DNA from: Litoditis marina
Taxonomy: Eukaryota; Nematoda; Chromadorea; Rhabditida; Rhabditidae
NCBI GenBank assembly: GCA_964036275.1
Contig: CAXIWQ010000177.1
Coordinates: 124,001 to 188,000 of the forward strand
Direction of reading: 5' to 3'
Length of the DNA: 64,000 bases
A model generated the notes under the pieces. That model saw only the letters and a list, made by a program, of their open reading frames with translations. It did not search any database and had not been told where the DNA came from. This document shows, piece after piece, positions 12,496 to 25,678 of this stretch. How positions within the stretch are numbered: the first letter of the stretch is position 1; each line of letters begins with the position of its first letter. Position numbers and translations under genes: made by a program.

Positions 12496-15400
12496 TTGCT
12501 CCCAGCTACAAAAACCTAATACGACTTTATATTCTGTGGCGCACAGCCACAAAAGACAAATTAACGCGGTTATTGACTCTTTGCCGTGCAGCTACAGAAA
12601 AAAGTTTATATGGCTATCAAGTATGTTGTTCCCAGCTAGAAAAACCCAATACAACTATCTATTCTGTGGCACACAGCCACAAAATACGAATTAACGCGGT
12701 TATCGACTGTTTGTTTTGCAGCTACAGAAAAAAGTTAATACGGCTATCAAGTCGGTTGCTCCCAGCTACAAAAACCTAATACGACAATCTATTCTGTGGC
12801 GCACAGCCACAAAAACGAATTAACGCGGTTATCGACATTTTGACATGCAGCTACAAAAAAAAATCATACGGCTATCAAGTCTGTTGCTCCCAACTACAAA
12901 AACATAGTACGACTTTATATTCTGTGGCGCACAGCCACAAAATACAAATTAACGCGGTTATTGACTCTTTGCCGTGCAGCTACAGGAAAAAGGTTATACG
13001 GCTATCAAGTATGTTGCTCCCAGCTACAAAAACCTAATACGACTTTATATTCTGTGGCGCACAGCCACAAAAGACAAATTAACGCGGTTATTGACTCTTT
13101 GCCGTGCAGCTACAGGAAAAAGGTTATACGGCTATCAAGTATGTTGCTCCCAGCTAAAAAAACCTAATACGACTATATATTCTGTGGCGCACAGCCACAA
13201 AAGACGAATTAACGCGGTTATTGACTCTTTGCCTCGCAGTTACAGAGAACATTTCATACGGCTATCAAATCTGTTGCTCCCAGCTACAAAAACCTAATAC
13301 GACAATCTATTCTGTGGCGCACAGCCACAAAGACGAATTAACGCGGTTATTGACATTTTGACTTGCAGCTACAAAAAAAAATCATACGGCTATCAAGTCT
13401 GTTGCTTCCAACTACAGAAACATAATACGACAATCTATTCTGTGGCGCACAGCCACAAAAGACGAATTAACGCGGTTATTGACTCTTTGCCTCGCAGTTA
13501 CAGAGAACATTTCACACGGCTATCAAATCTGTTGCTCCCAGCTACAAAAACCTAATACGACTATCTATTCTGTGGCGCACAGCCACAAAATACGAATTAA
13601 CGCGGTTATCGACTGTTTGCTTTGCAGCTACAGAAAAAAGTTTATACGGCTATCAAGTCTGTTGCTCCCAGCTACAAAAACCTAATACGACTTTATATTC
13701 TGTGGCGCACAGCCACAAAAGATTTTACGCGGTTATTGACTCTTTGCCGTGCAGCTACAGAAAAAAAGTTTATACGGCTATCAAGTCTGTTGCTCATGGC
13801 TACAAAAACCTAATACGACTTTATATTCTGTGGCGCATAGCCACAAAAGACAAATTAACGCGGTTATTACCTCTTTGCCTTGCAGTTACAGAGAACATTT
13901 CATACGGCTATCAAATCTGTTGCTCCCAGCTACAAAAACCTAATACGACAATCTATTCTGTGGCGCACAGCCACAAAATACGAATTTACGCGGTTATCGA
14001 CTCTTTGGCTTGCAGCTACAGAAAAAAGTTTATATTGCTATCAAGTATGTTGCTCCCAGCTAGAAAAACCCAATACAACTATCTATTCTGTGGCACACAG
14101 CCACAAAATACGATATAACGCGGTTATCGACTCTTTGCCTTGCAGCTACAGAGAAAAGTTCATACGGCTATCAAGTCTGTTGCTCCCAGCTACAAAAACC
14201 TGATACGACAATCTATTCTGTGGCGCACAGCCACAACAGACAAATTAACGCGGTTATTACCTCTTTGCCTTGCAGCTACAGAAAAAAATTCATACGGCTA
14301 TCAAGTCTGTTGCTTCCAGCTACGAAAACCTAATACGATTTTATATTCTGTGGCGCACACCCACAAAAGACAAATTAACGCGGTTATTGACTCTTTGCCT
14401 CGCAGTTACAGAGAACATTTCATACGGCTATCAAATCTGTTGCTCCCAGCTACAAAAACCTAATACGACTATCTATTCTGTGGCGCACAGCCACAACATA
14501 CGAATTAACGCGGTTATCGACTGTTTGCTTTGCAGCTACAGAAAAAAGTTTATACGGCTATCAAGTCTGTTGCTCCCAGCTACAAAAACCTAATACGACT
14601 TTATATTCTGTGGCGCACAGCCACAAAAGATTTTACGCGGTTATTGACTCTTTGCCGTGCAGCTACAGAAAAAAAGTTTATACGGCTATCAAGTCTGTTG
14701 CTCATGGCTACAAAAACCTAATACGACTTTATATTCTGTGGCGCACAGCCACAAAAGACAAATTAACGCGGTTATTACCTCTTTGCCTTGCAGTTACAGA
14801 GAACATTTCATACGGCTATCAAATCTGTTGCTCCCAGCTACAAAAACCTAATACGACAATCTATTCTGTGGCGCACAGCCACCAAATACGAATTTACGCG
14901 GTTATCGACTCTTTGGCTTGCAGCTATAGAAAAAAGTTTATATGGCTATCAAGTATGTTGCTCCCAGCTAGAAAAACCTAATACGACTTTATATTCTGTG
15001 GCGCACAGCCACAAAAGACAAATTAACGCGGTTATTGACTCTTTGCCTTGCAGCTACAGGAAAAAGTTCATACGGCTATCAAGTATGTTGCTCCCAGCTA
15101 CAAGAACCTGATACGACTATCTTTTCTGTGGCGCACAACCACGAAATACAAATTAACGCGGTTATCGACTTTTCGGCTTGCAGTTACTGAAAAAAAAATC
15201 ACACGGCTATCAAGTCTGTTGCTCACAACTACAAAAACCTAATACGACTGTACATCCTGTGGCGCACAGCCCCAAAAGACAGTTTAACGCGGTTATTGAC
15301 TCTTTGCCTTGCAGCTACAGAAAACAAATTATACGGCTATCAAGTCTGTTGCTACCAGCTACAAAAACTTAATACGACTATCTTTTCTGTGGTGCACAAC

Positions 15401-15505
15401 CACAAAATACGAATTAACGCGGTTATTGACTCTTTGCCTTGCAGCTACAGGAAAAAGTTTATACGGCTATCAAGTCTGTTGTTCCCAGCTACAAAAACCT
15501 AATAC
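12496..15505 (+). repeat. 3.0-kb segmental duplication, copy 2
   Basis: Partner of 7,560-10,570. It contains two tandem 7-monomer units of 908 bp starting near 13,749 and 14,657. Near 15,180 the sequence departs from copy 1 over about one monomer (GCAGTTACTG then a longer A-run, and CTCACAACTAC), a patch of independent change or conversion. Confidence 0.8.
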
Positions 15506-17179
15506 GACAATCTTTTCTGTGGTGCACAAGCAGAAAATACGAATTAACGCGGTTATTGACTCTGTGGCTTGCATTTACAGAGAACAGTTCATACGGCTAT
15601 CACGTCTGCTGCTCCCAGCTACAAAAACCAAATACGACTTTATATTCTGTGGCGCACAGCCACAAAAGACAAATTAACGCGGTTATCGACTCTTTGGCTT
15701 GCAGTTACAGAGAAAAGTTCATACGGCTATCCAGTCTGTTTCTCCCAGCTACAAAGACCTAACACGACTATCTATTTTGTGGCGCACAGCCACGAAATAC
15801 GAATTAACGCGGTTATCGACTCATTGGCTTGCAGCTACGGAAAAAAGTTTATATGGCTATCAAGTCTGTTGCTCCCAGCTACAAAAACCTAATACGACTT
15901 TTTATTATGTGGCGCACAGCCACAAAAGACAGATTAACGCGGTTATTGACTCTTTGCCTTGCAGCTACAGAAAACAATTTATACGGCTATCAAGTATGTT
16001 GCTCCCAGCTAGAAAAACCCAATACAACTATCTATTCTGTGGCACACAGCCACAAAATACGAATTAACGCGGTTATCGACTCTTTGCCTTGCAGCTACAG
16101 AGAAAAGTTTATACGGCTATCAAGTCTGTTGCTCATGGCTACAAAAACCTAATACGACTTTATATTCTGTGGCACACAGCCACAAAATACGATATAACGC
16201 GGTTATCGACTCTTTGCCTTGCAGCTACAGAGAACAGTTCATACGGCTATCAAATATGTTGCTCCCAGCTACAAAAACCTAATACGACAATCTATTCTGT
16301 GGCGCACAGCCACAAAATACGAATAAACGCGGTTATCGACTCTTTGCCTTGCAGCTACAGAGAACAGTTCATACGGCTATCAAATCTGTTGCTCCCAGCT
16401 ACAAAAACCTAATACGACAATCTATTCTGTGGCGCACAGCCACAAAATACGAATTATCGCGGTTATCGACTTGTTGACTTGCAGTTACAGAGATAAGTTC
16501 ATACGGCTATCAAGTCTGTTGCTCCCAGCTACAAAAACCTAATACGACTATATATTCTGTGGCGCACAGCCACAAAAGACGAATTAACGCGGTTATTGAC
16601 TCTTTGCCTTGCAGCTACAGAAACAAAGTTTATGCGGCTATCAAGTCTGTTGCTCCCAGCTACAAAAACCTAATACGACAATCTATTCTGTGGCGCACAG
16701 CCACAAAAGACAAATTAACGCGGTTATCACCTCTTTGCCTTGCAGCTACAGAAAAAGTTTATACGGCTATCAAGTCTGTTGCTCCCAGCTACAAAAACCT
16801 AATACGACAATCTATTCTGTGGCGCACAGCCACAAAATACGAATTAACGCGGTTATTGACATTTTGACTTGCAGCTACAAAAAAAATCATACGGCTATCA
16901 AGTCTGTTGCTCCCAACTACAAAAACATATTACGACTTTATATTCTGTGGCGCACAGCCATAAAATACAAATTAACGCGGTTATTGACTCTTTGCCTTGC
17001 AGTTACAGAGAACATTTTATACGGCTATCAAATCTGTTGCTCCCAGCTACAAAAACTTAATACGACTGTATATTCTGTGGCGCACAGACACAAAAGACAA
17101 ATTAACGCGGTTATCACCTCTTTGCCTTGCAGCTACAGAAAAAAGTTTATACGGCTATCAAGTCTGTTGCTCCCAGCTA

Positions 17180-18740
17180 CAAAAACCTAATACGACTTTA
17201 TATTCTGTGGCGCACAGCCACAAAAGATTTTACGCGGTTATTGACTCTTTGCCGTGCAGCTACAGAAAAAAAAGTTTATACGGCTATCAAGTATGTTGCT
17301 CCCAGCTACAAAAACCTAATACGACTATCTATTCTGTGGCGCACAGCCACAAAATACGAATTAACGCGGTTATCGACTGTTTGCTTTGCAGCTACAGAAA
17401 AAAGTTGATACGGCTATCAAGTATGTTGTTCCCAGCTACAAAAACCTGATACGACAATCTATTCTGTGGCGCACAGCCACAAAATTCAAATTAACGCGGT
17501 TATCGACTCTTTGCCTTGCAGCTACAGAGAACAGTTCATACGGCTATCAAATATATTGCTCCCAGCTACAAAAACCTAATACGACAATCTATTCTGTGGC
17601 GCACAGCCACAAAATACGAATTAACGCGGTTATCGACTCTTTGCCTTGCAGCTACAGAGAACAGTTCATACGGCTATCAGGTCTGTTGCTCATGGCTACA
17701 AAAACCTAATACGACTTTATATTCTGTGGCGCACAGCCACAAAAGACAAATTAACGCGGTTATTGACTCTTTGCCTTGCAGCTACAGAAAAAAGTTTATA
17801 CGGCTATCAAGTATGTTGCTCCCAGCTAGAAAAACCCAATACAACTATCTATTCTGTGGCACACAGCCACAAAATACGAATTAACGCGGTTATCGACTCT
17901 TTGCCTTGCAGCTACAGAAAAAAGTTTATACGGCTATCAAGTCTGTTGCTCATGGCTACAAAAACCTAATACGACTTTATATTCTGTGGCGCACAGCCAC
18001 AAAAGATTTTACGCGGTTATTGACTCTTTGCCGTGCAGCTACAGAAAAAAAGTTCATACGGCTATCAAGTATGTTGCTCCCAGCTACAAAAACCTAATAC
18101 GACTATCTATTCTGTGGCGCACAGCCACAAAATACGAATTAACGCGGTTATCGACTGTTTGCTTTGCAGCTACAGAAAAAAGTTGATACGGCTATCAAGT
18201 ATGTTGTTCCCAGCTACAAAAACCTGATACGACAATCTATTCTGTGGCGCACAGCCACAAAATTCAAATTAACGCGGTTATCGACTCTTTGCCTTGCAGC
18301 TACAGAGAACAGTTCATACGGCTATCAAATATGTTGCTCCCAGCTACAAAAACCTAATACGACAATCTATTCTGTGGCGCACAGCCACAAAATACGAATT
18401 AACGCGGTTATCGACTCTTTGCCTTGCAGCTACAGAGAACAGTTCATACGGCTATCAGGTCTGTTGCTCATGGCTACAAAAACCTAATACGACTTTATAT
18501 TCTGTGGCGCACAGCCACAAAAGACAAATTAACGCGGTTATTGACTCTTTGCCTTGCAGCTACAGAAAAAAGTTTATACGGCTATCAAGTATGTTGCTCC
18601 CAGCTAGAAAAACCCAATACAACTATCTATTCTGTGGCACACAGCCACAAAATACGAATTAACGCGGTTATCGACTCTTTGCCTTGCAGCTACAGAAAAA
18701 AGTTTATACGGCTATCGAGTCTGTTGCTCATGGCTACAAA
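17180..18740 (+). repeat. 778-bp (6-monomer) tandem duplication
   Basis: Copies lie at about 17,180-17,958 and 17,959-18,740. Both carry AAGTTGATACGG, CACAAAATTCAAATT and CTATCAGGTCTG, variants seen almost only here (CTATCAGG again near 21,435). Confidence 0.85.
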
Positions 18741-21242
18741 AACCTAATACGACTTTATATTCTGTGGCGCACAGCCACAAAAAACAAATTAACGCGGTTA
18801 TTACCTCTTTGCCTTGCAGCTACAGAAAAAAGTTCATACGGCTATCAAGTCTGTTGCTCCCAGCTACAAAAACCTAATACGACTTTATATTCTGTGGCGC
18901 ACAGCAACAAAAGACAAATTAACGCGGTTATTGACTCTTTGCCGTGCAGCTACAGAAAAAAGTTTATACGGCTATCAAGTATGTTGCTCCCAGCTACAAA
19001 AACCTAATACGACTATCTATTCTGTGGCGCACAGCCACAAAATACGAATTAACGCGGTTATCGACTGTTTGTTTTGCAGCTACAGAAAAAAGTTAATACG
19101 GCTATCAAGTCGGTTGCTCCCAGCTACAAAAACCTAATACGACAATCTATTCTGTGGCGCACAGCCACAAAAACGAATTAACGCGGTTATCGACATTTTG
19201 ACTTGCAGCTACAAAAAAAAATCATACGGCTATCAAGTCTGTTGCTCCCAACTACAAAAACATAGTACGACTTTATATTCTGTGGCGTACAGCCACAAAA
19301 TACAAATTAACGCGGTTATTGACTCTTTGCCGTGCAGCTACAGGAAAAAGGTTATACGGCTATCAAGTATGTTGCTCCCAGCTACAAAAACCTAATACGA
19401 CTTTATATTCTGTGGCGCACAGCCACAAAAGACAAATTAACGCGGTTATTGACTCTTTGCCGTGCAGCTACAGGAAAAAGGTTATACGGCTATCAAGTAT
19501 GTTGCTCCCAGCTTAAAAAACCTAATACGACTATATATTCTGTGGCGCACAGCCACAAAAGACGAATTAACGCGGTTATTGACTCTTTGCCTCGCAGTTA
19601 CAGAGAACATTTCATACGGCTATCAAGTCTGTTGCTCCCAGCTACAAAAACCTGATACGACAATCTATTCTGTGGCGCACAGCCACAACAGACAAATTAA
19701 CGCGGTTATTACCTCTTTGCCTTGCAGCTACAGAAAAAAATTCATACGGCTATCAAGTCTGTTGCTCCCAGCTACGAAAACCTAATACGATTTTATATTC
19801 TGTGGCGCACACCCACAAAAGACAAATTAACGCGGTTATTGACTCTTTGCCTCGCAGTTACAGAGAACATTTCATACGGCTATCAAATCTGTTGCTCCCA
19901 GCTACAAAAACCTAATACGACAATCTATTCTGTGGCGCACAGCCACAAAGACGAATTAACGCGGTTATTGACATTTTGACTCGCAGCTACAAAAAAAATC
20001 ATACGGCTATCAAGTCTGTTGCTTCCAACTACAGAAACATAATACGACAATCTATTCTGTGGCGCACAGCCACAAAAGACGAATTAACGCGGTTATTGAC
20101 TCTTTGCCTCGCAGTTACAGAGAACATTTCATACGGCTATCAAATCTGTTGCTCCCAGCTACAAAAACCTAATACGACTATCTATTCTGTGGCGCACAGC
20201 CACAAAATACGAATTAACGCGGTTATCGACTGTTTGCTTTGCAGCTACAGAAAAAAGTTTATACGGCTATCAAGTCTGTTGCTCCCAGCTACAAAAACCT
20301 AATACGACTTTATATTCTGTGGCGCACAGCCACAAAAGATTTTACGCGGTTATTGACTCTTTGCCGTGCAGCTACAGAAAAAAAGTTTATACGGCTATCA
20401 AGTCTGTTGCTCATGGCTACAAAAACCTAATACGACTTTATATTCTGTGGCGCACAGCCACAAAAGACAAATTAACGCGGTTATTACCTCTTTGCCTTGC
20501 AGTTACAGAGAACATTTCATACGGCTATCAAATCTGTTGCTCCCAGCTACAAAAACCTAATACGACAATCTATTCTGTGGCGCACAGCCACAAAATACGA
20601 ATTTACGCGGTTATCGACTCTTTGGCTTGCAGCTACAGAAAAAAGTTTATATGGCTATCAAGTATGTTGCTCCCAGCTAGAAAAACCCAATACAACTATC
20701 TATTATGTGGCACACAGCCACAAAATACGATATAACGCGGTTATCGACTCTTTGCCTTGCAGCTACAGAGAAAAGTTCATACGGCTATCAAGTCTGTTGC
20801 TCCCAGCTACAAAAACCTGATACGACAATCTATTCTGTGGCGCACAGCCACAACAGACAAATTAACGCGGTTATTACCTCTTTGCCTTGCAGCTACAGAA
20901 AAAAATTCATACGGCTATCAAGTCTGTTGCTCCCAGCTACGAAAACCTAATACGATTTTATATTCTGTGGCGCACACCCACAAAATACAAATTAACGCGG
21001 TTATTACCTCTTTGCCTTGCAGCTACAGAAAAAAGTTTATACGGCTATCAAGTATGTTGCTCCCAGCTAGAAAAACCCAATACAACTATCTATTCTGTGG
21101 CACACAGCCACAAAATACGAATTAACGCGGTTATCGACTCTTTGCCTTGCAGCTACAAAAAAAGTTTATACGGCTATCAAGTCTGTTGCTCATGGCTACA
21201 AAAACCTAATACGACTTTATATTCTGTGGCGCACAGCCACAA

Positions 21243-23832
21243 AAGACAAATTAACGCGGTTATCGACTCTTTGCCTTGCAGCTACAGAGAACAGTTCATA
21301 CGGCTATCAAATATGTTGCTCCCAGCTACAAAAACCTAATACGACAATCTATTCTGTGGCGCACAGCCACAAAATACGAATTAACGCGGTTATCGACTCT
21401 TTGCCTTGCAGCTACAGAGAACAGTTCATACGGCTATCAGGTCTGTTGCTCATGGCTACAAAAACCTAATACGACTTTATATTCTGTGGCGCACAGCCAC
21501 AAAAGACAAATTAACGCGGTTATTGACTCTTTGCCTTGCAGCTACAGAAAAAAGTTTATACGGCTATCAAGTATGTTGCTCCCAGCTAGAAAAACCCAAT
21601 ACAACTATCTATTCTGTGGCACACAGCCACAATATACGAATTAACGCGGTTATCGACTCTTTGCCTTGCAGCTACAGAAAAAAGTTTATACGGCTATCAA
21701 GTCTGTTGCTCATGGCTACAAAAACCTAATACGACTTTATATTCTGTGGCGCACAGCCACAAAAGACAAATTAACGCGGTTATTACCTATTTGCCTTGCA
21801 GCTACAGAAAAAGTTCATACGGCTATCAAGTCTGTTGCTCCCAGCTACAAAAACCTAATACGACTTTATATTCTGTGGCGCACAGTCACAAAAGACAAAT
21901 TAACGCGGTTATTGACTCTTTGCCGTGCAGCTACAGAAAAAAGTTTATACGGCTATCAAGTATGTTGCTCCCAGCTACAAAAACCTAATACGACTATCTA
22001 TTCTGTGGCGCACAGCCACAAAATACGAATTAACGCGGTTATCGACTGTTTGTTTTGCAGCTACAGAAAAAAGTTAATACGGCTATCAAGTCGGTTGCTC
22101 CCAGCTACAAAAACCTAATACGACAATCTATTCTGTGGCGCACAGCCACAAAAACGAATTAACGCGGTTATCGACATTTTGACTTGCAGCTACAAAAAAA
22201 AATCATACGGCTATCAAGTCTGTTGCTCCCAACTACAAAAACATAGTACGACTTTATATTCTGTGGCGCACAGCCACAAAATACAAATTAACGCGGTTAT
22301 TTTTTGCCGTGCAGCTACAGGAAAAAGGTTATACGGCTATCAAGTATGTTGCTCCCAGCTACAAAAACCTAATACGACTTTATATTCTGTGGCGCACAGC
22401 CACAAAAGACAAATTAACGCGGTTATTGACTCTTTGCCGTGCAGCTACAGGAAAAAGGTTATACGGCTATCGAGTATGTTGCTCCCAGCTAAAAAAAACC
22501 TAATACGACTATATATTCTGTGGCGCACAGCCACAAAATACGAATTAACGCGGTTATGGACTCTTTGCCTTGCAGCTACAGAGAACAGTTCATACGGCTA
22601 TCAAATATGTTGCTCCCAGCTACAAAAACCTAATACGACAATCTATTCTGTGGCGCACAGCCACAACATACGGATTAACGCGGTTATCGACTTTTTGCCC
22701 TGCAGCTACAGAAAACAGTTCATACGGCTATCAAGTTGCTCATGGCTACAAAAACCTAATACGACTTTATATTCTGTGGCGCACAGCCACAAAAGACAAA
22801 TTTACGCGGTTATTGACTCTTTGCCTTGCAGCTACAGAAAAAAGTTTATACGGCTATCAAGTATGTTGCTCCCAGCTAGAAAAACCCAATACAACTATCT
22901 ATTCTGTGGCACACAGCCACAATATACGAATTAACGCGGTTATCGACTCTTTGCCTTGCAGCTACAGAAAAAAGTTTATACGGCTATCAAGTCTGTTGCT
23001 CATGGCTACAAAAACCTAATACGACTTTATATTCTGTGGCGCACAGCCACAAAAGACAAATTAACGCGGTTATTACCTATTTGCCTTGCAGCTACAGAAA
23101 AAAGTTCATACGGCTATCAAGTCTGTTGCTCCCAGCTACAAAAACCTAATACGACTTTATATTCTGTGGCGCACAGTCACAAAAGACAAATTAACGCGGT
23201 TATTGACTCTTTGCCGTGCAGCTACAGAAAAAAGTTTATACGGCTATCAAGTATGTTGCTCCCAGCTACAAAAACCTAATACGACTATCTATTCTGTGGC
23301 GCACAGCCACAAAATACGAATTAACGCGGTTATCGACTGTTTGTTTTGCAGCTACAGAAAAAAGTTAATACGGCTATCAAGTCGGTTGCTCCCAGCTACA
23401 AAAACCTAATACGACAATCTATTCTGTGGCGCACAGCCACAAAAACGAATTAACGCGGTTATCGACATTTTGACTTGCAGCTACAAAAAAAAATCATACG
23501 GCTATCAAGTCTGTTGCTCCCAACTACAAAAACATAGTACGACTTTATATTCTGTGGCGCACAGCCACAAAATACAAATTAACGCGGTTATTGACTCTTT
23601 GCCGTGCAGCTACAGGAAAAAGGTTATACGGCTATCAAGTATGTTGCTCCCAGCTACAAAAACCTAATACGACTTTATATTCTGTGGCGCACAGCCACAA
23701 AAGACAAATTAACGCGGTTATTGACTCTTTGCCGTGCAGCTACAGGAAAAAGGTTATACGGCTATCGAGTATGTTGCTCCCAGCTAAAAAAAACCTAATA
23801 CGACTATATATTCTGTGGCGCACAGCCACAAA
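21243..23832 (+). repeat. 1.29-kb (10-monomer) tandem duplication
   Basis: Copies lie at about 21,243-22,537 and 22,538-23,832. Each copy holds its own small deletion: about 4 bp near 22,300 (GGTTATTTTTTGCC) in copy 1 and about 5 bp near 22,733 (CTATCAAGTTGCTC) in copy 2. These deletions must post-date the duplication or be errors. Confidence 0.8.
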
Positions 23833-24119
23833 AGACGAATTAACGCGGTTATTGACTCTTTGCCTCGCAGTTACAGAGAACATTTCATACGGCTATCAAA
23901 TCTGTTGCTCCCAGCTACAAAAACCTAATACGACAATCTATTCTGTGGCGCACAGCCACAAAGACGAATTAACGCGGTTATTGACATTTTGACTTGCAGC
24001 TACAAAAAAAGATCATACGGCTATCAAGTCTGTTGCTTCCAACTACAGAAACATAATACGACAATCTATTCTGTGGCGCACAGCCACAAAAGATTTTACG
24101 CGGTTATTGACTCTTTGCC

Positions 24120-25621
24120 GTGCAGCTACAGAAAAAAAGTTTATACGGCTATCAAGTCTGTTGCTCATGGCTACAAAAACCTAATACGACTTTATATTCT
24201 GTGGCGCACAGCCACAAAAGACAAATTAACGCGGTTATTACCTCTTTGCCTTGCAGTTACAGAGAACATTTCATACGGCTATCAAATCTGTTGCTCCCAG
24301 CTACAAAAACCTAATACGACAATCTATTCTGTGGCGCACAGCCACAAAATACGAATTTACGCGGTTATCGACTCTTTGGCTTGCAGCTACAGAAAAAAGT
24401 TTATATGGCTATCAAGTATGTTGCTCCCAGCTAGAAAAACCCAATACAACTATCTATTCTGTGGCACACAGCCACAAAATACGATATAACGCGGTTATCG
24501 ACTCTTTGCCTTGCAGCTACAGAGAAAAGTTCATACGGCTATCAAGTCTGTTGCTCCCAGCTACAAAAACCTGATACGACAATCTATTCTGTGGCGCACA
24601 GCCACAACAGACAAATTAACGCGGTTATTACCTCTTTGCCTTGCAGCTACAGAAAAAAATTCATACGGCTATCAAGTCTGTTGCTCCCAGCTACGAAAAC
24701 CTAATACGATTTTATATTCTGTGGCGCACACCCACAAAAGACAAATTAACGCGGTTATTGACTCTTTGCCTCGCAGTTACAGAGAACATTTCATACGGCT
24801 ATCAAATCTGTTGCTCCCAGCTACAAAAACCTAATACGACTATCTATTCTGTGGCGCACACCCACAAAAGACAAATTAACGCGGTTATTGACTCTTTGCC
24901 TCGCAGTTACAGAGAACATTTCATACGGCTATCAAGTCTGTTGCTCCCAGCTACAAAAACCTAATACGACTTTATATTCTGTGGCGCACAGCCACAAAAG
25001 ATTTTACGCGGTTATTGACTCTTTGCCGTGCAGCTACAGAAAAAAAGTTTATACGGCTATCAAGTCTGTTGCTCATGGCTACAAAAACCTAATACGACTT
25101 TATATTCTGTGGCGCACAGCCACAAAAGACAAATTAACGCGGTTATTACCTCTTTGCCTTGCAGTTACAGAGAACATTTCATACGGCTATCAAATCTGTT
25201 GCTCCCAGCTACAAAAACCTAATACGACAATCTATTCTGTGGCGCACAGCCACCAAATACGAATTTACGCGGTTATCGACTCTTTGGCTTGCAGCTACAG
25301 AAAAAAGTTTATATGGCTATCAAGTATGTTGCTCCCAGCTAGAAAAACCCAATACAACTATTTATTCTGTGGCACACAGCCACAAAATACGATATAACGC
25401 GGTTATCGACTCTTTGCCTTGCAGCTACAGAGAAAAGTTCATACGGCTATCAAGTCTGTTGCTCCCAGCTACAAAAACCTGATACGACAATCTATTCTGT
25501 GGCGCACAGCCACAACAGACAAATTAACGCGGTTATTACCTCTTTGCCTTGCAGCTACAGAAAAAAATTCATACGGCTATCAAGTCTGTTGCTCCCAGCT
25601 ACGAAAACCTAATACGATTTT
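24120..25621 (+). repeat. 908-bp (7-monomer) higher-order repeat pair
   Basis: The 7-monomer unit starts near 24,120 and 25,028; the second copy is cut by the insertion. The same unit starts near 8,814, 9,724, 13,749, 14,657, 20,366, 32,333 and 33,241. A short GATTTTACGCGG monomer precedes each start except that near 8,814. Confidence 0.8.
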
Positions 25622-25678
25622 CATTTCATTCCACCCCTTGTCTCGGTCGTGTGAGGTGACCTCTCTCGATTGATTAAT
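25622..25678 (+). promoter_or_regulatory. Element leader with candidate Inr/DPE internal promoter
   Basis: The leader is only 57 bp. TCATTCC at 25,626-25,632 fits the animal initiator YYANWYY with A at 25,628 as +1. GGTGA at 25,655-25,659 lies exactly at +28 to +32 and fits four of five positions of the downstream promoter element RGWYV. A second initiator match, TCATTTC at 25,621-25,627, has a poorer downstream match. Several insect LINEs (for example jockey and I) start transcription at their own first bases with this architecture, so the 5' end may be native and not truncated. Short motifs match often by chance, so this is tentative. Confidence 0.35.

Larger units (their letters stand above)
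11850..12660 (+). repeat. 390-bp trimer repeat
   Basis: Three monomers in fixed order repeat with a 390-bp period: the CTAGAAAAACCC/GTGGCACACAG class, a TTACCTCTTTGCC monomer and a GCCGTGCAG monomer. The third copy is partial. Confidence 0.75.
1..25621 (+). repeat. Satellite array, left arm (about 130-bp monomers, head to tail)
   Basis: About 197 tandem monomers of about 130 bp occupy the whole stretch without a unique-sequence gap. Each monomer can be followed by fixed landmarks: CAGCTACA plus an A-run, CATACGGCTATCAAG, GTTGCTCC, a second CAGCTACA plus A-run, TAATACGAC, TTCTGTGGCGCACAGCCAC, AACGCGGTTAT, and a variable segment ending TTGCAG. Monomer classes differ mainly in the segment between CGCGG and the next CAG, for example GCCTTGCAG, GCCGTGCAG, GCCTCGCAG, TTGGCTTGCAG, ATTTTGACTTGCAG and TGTTTGTTTTGCAG. 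All copies face the same way. The first 4 kb is the most diverged. No gene, RNA gene or other unique DNA is seen here. Family identity with a named satellite cannot be judged from the sequence alone. Confidence 0.97.

Noticed and set aside
1..25621. Hundreds of overlapping + strand open frames of 60-330 codons as genes (also 26,829-64,000)
   Set aside because: They are translations of one tandem repeat in rotating frames, end at the same repeat positions, encode no recognisable domain, and change frame at every indel.
25670..25678. TTG start three codons upstream of the ATG
   Set aside because: Non-ATG starts are unlikely in this eukaryotic context, and the ATG at 25,679 has A at -3.
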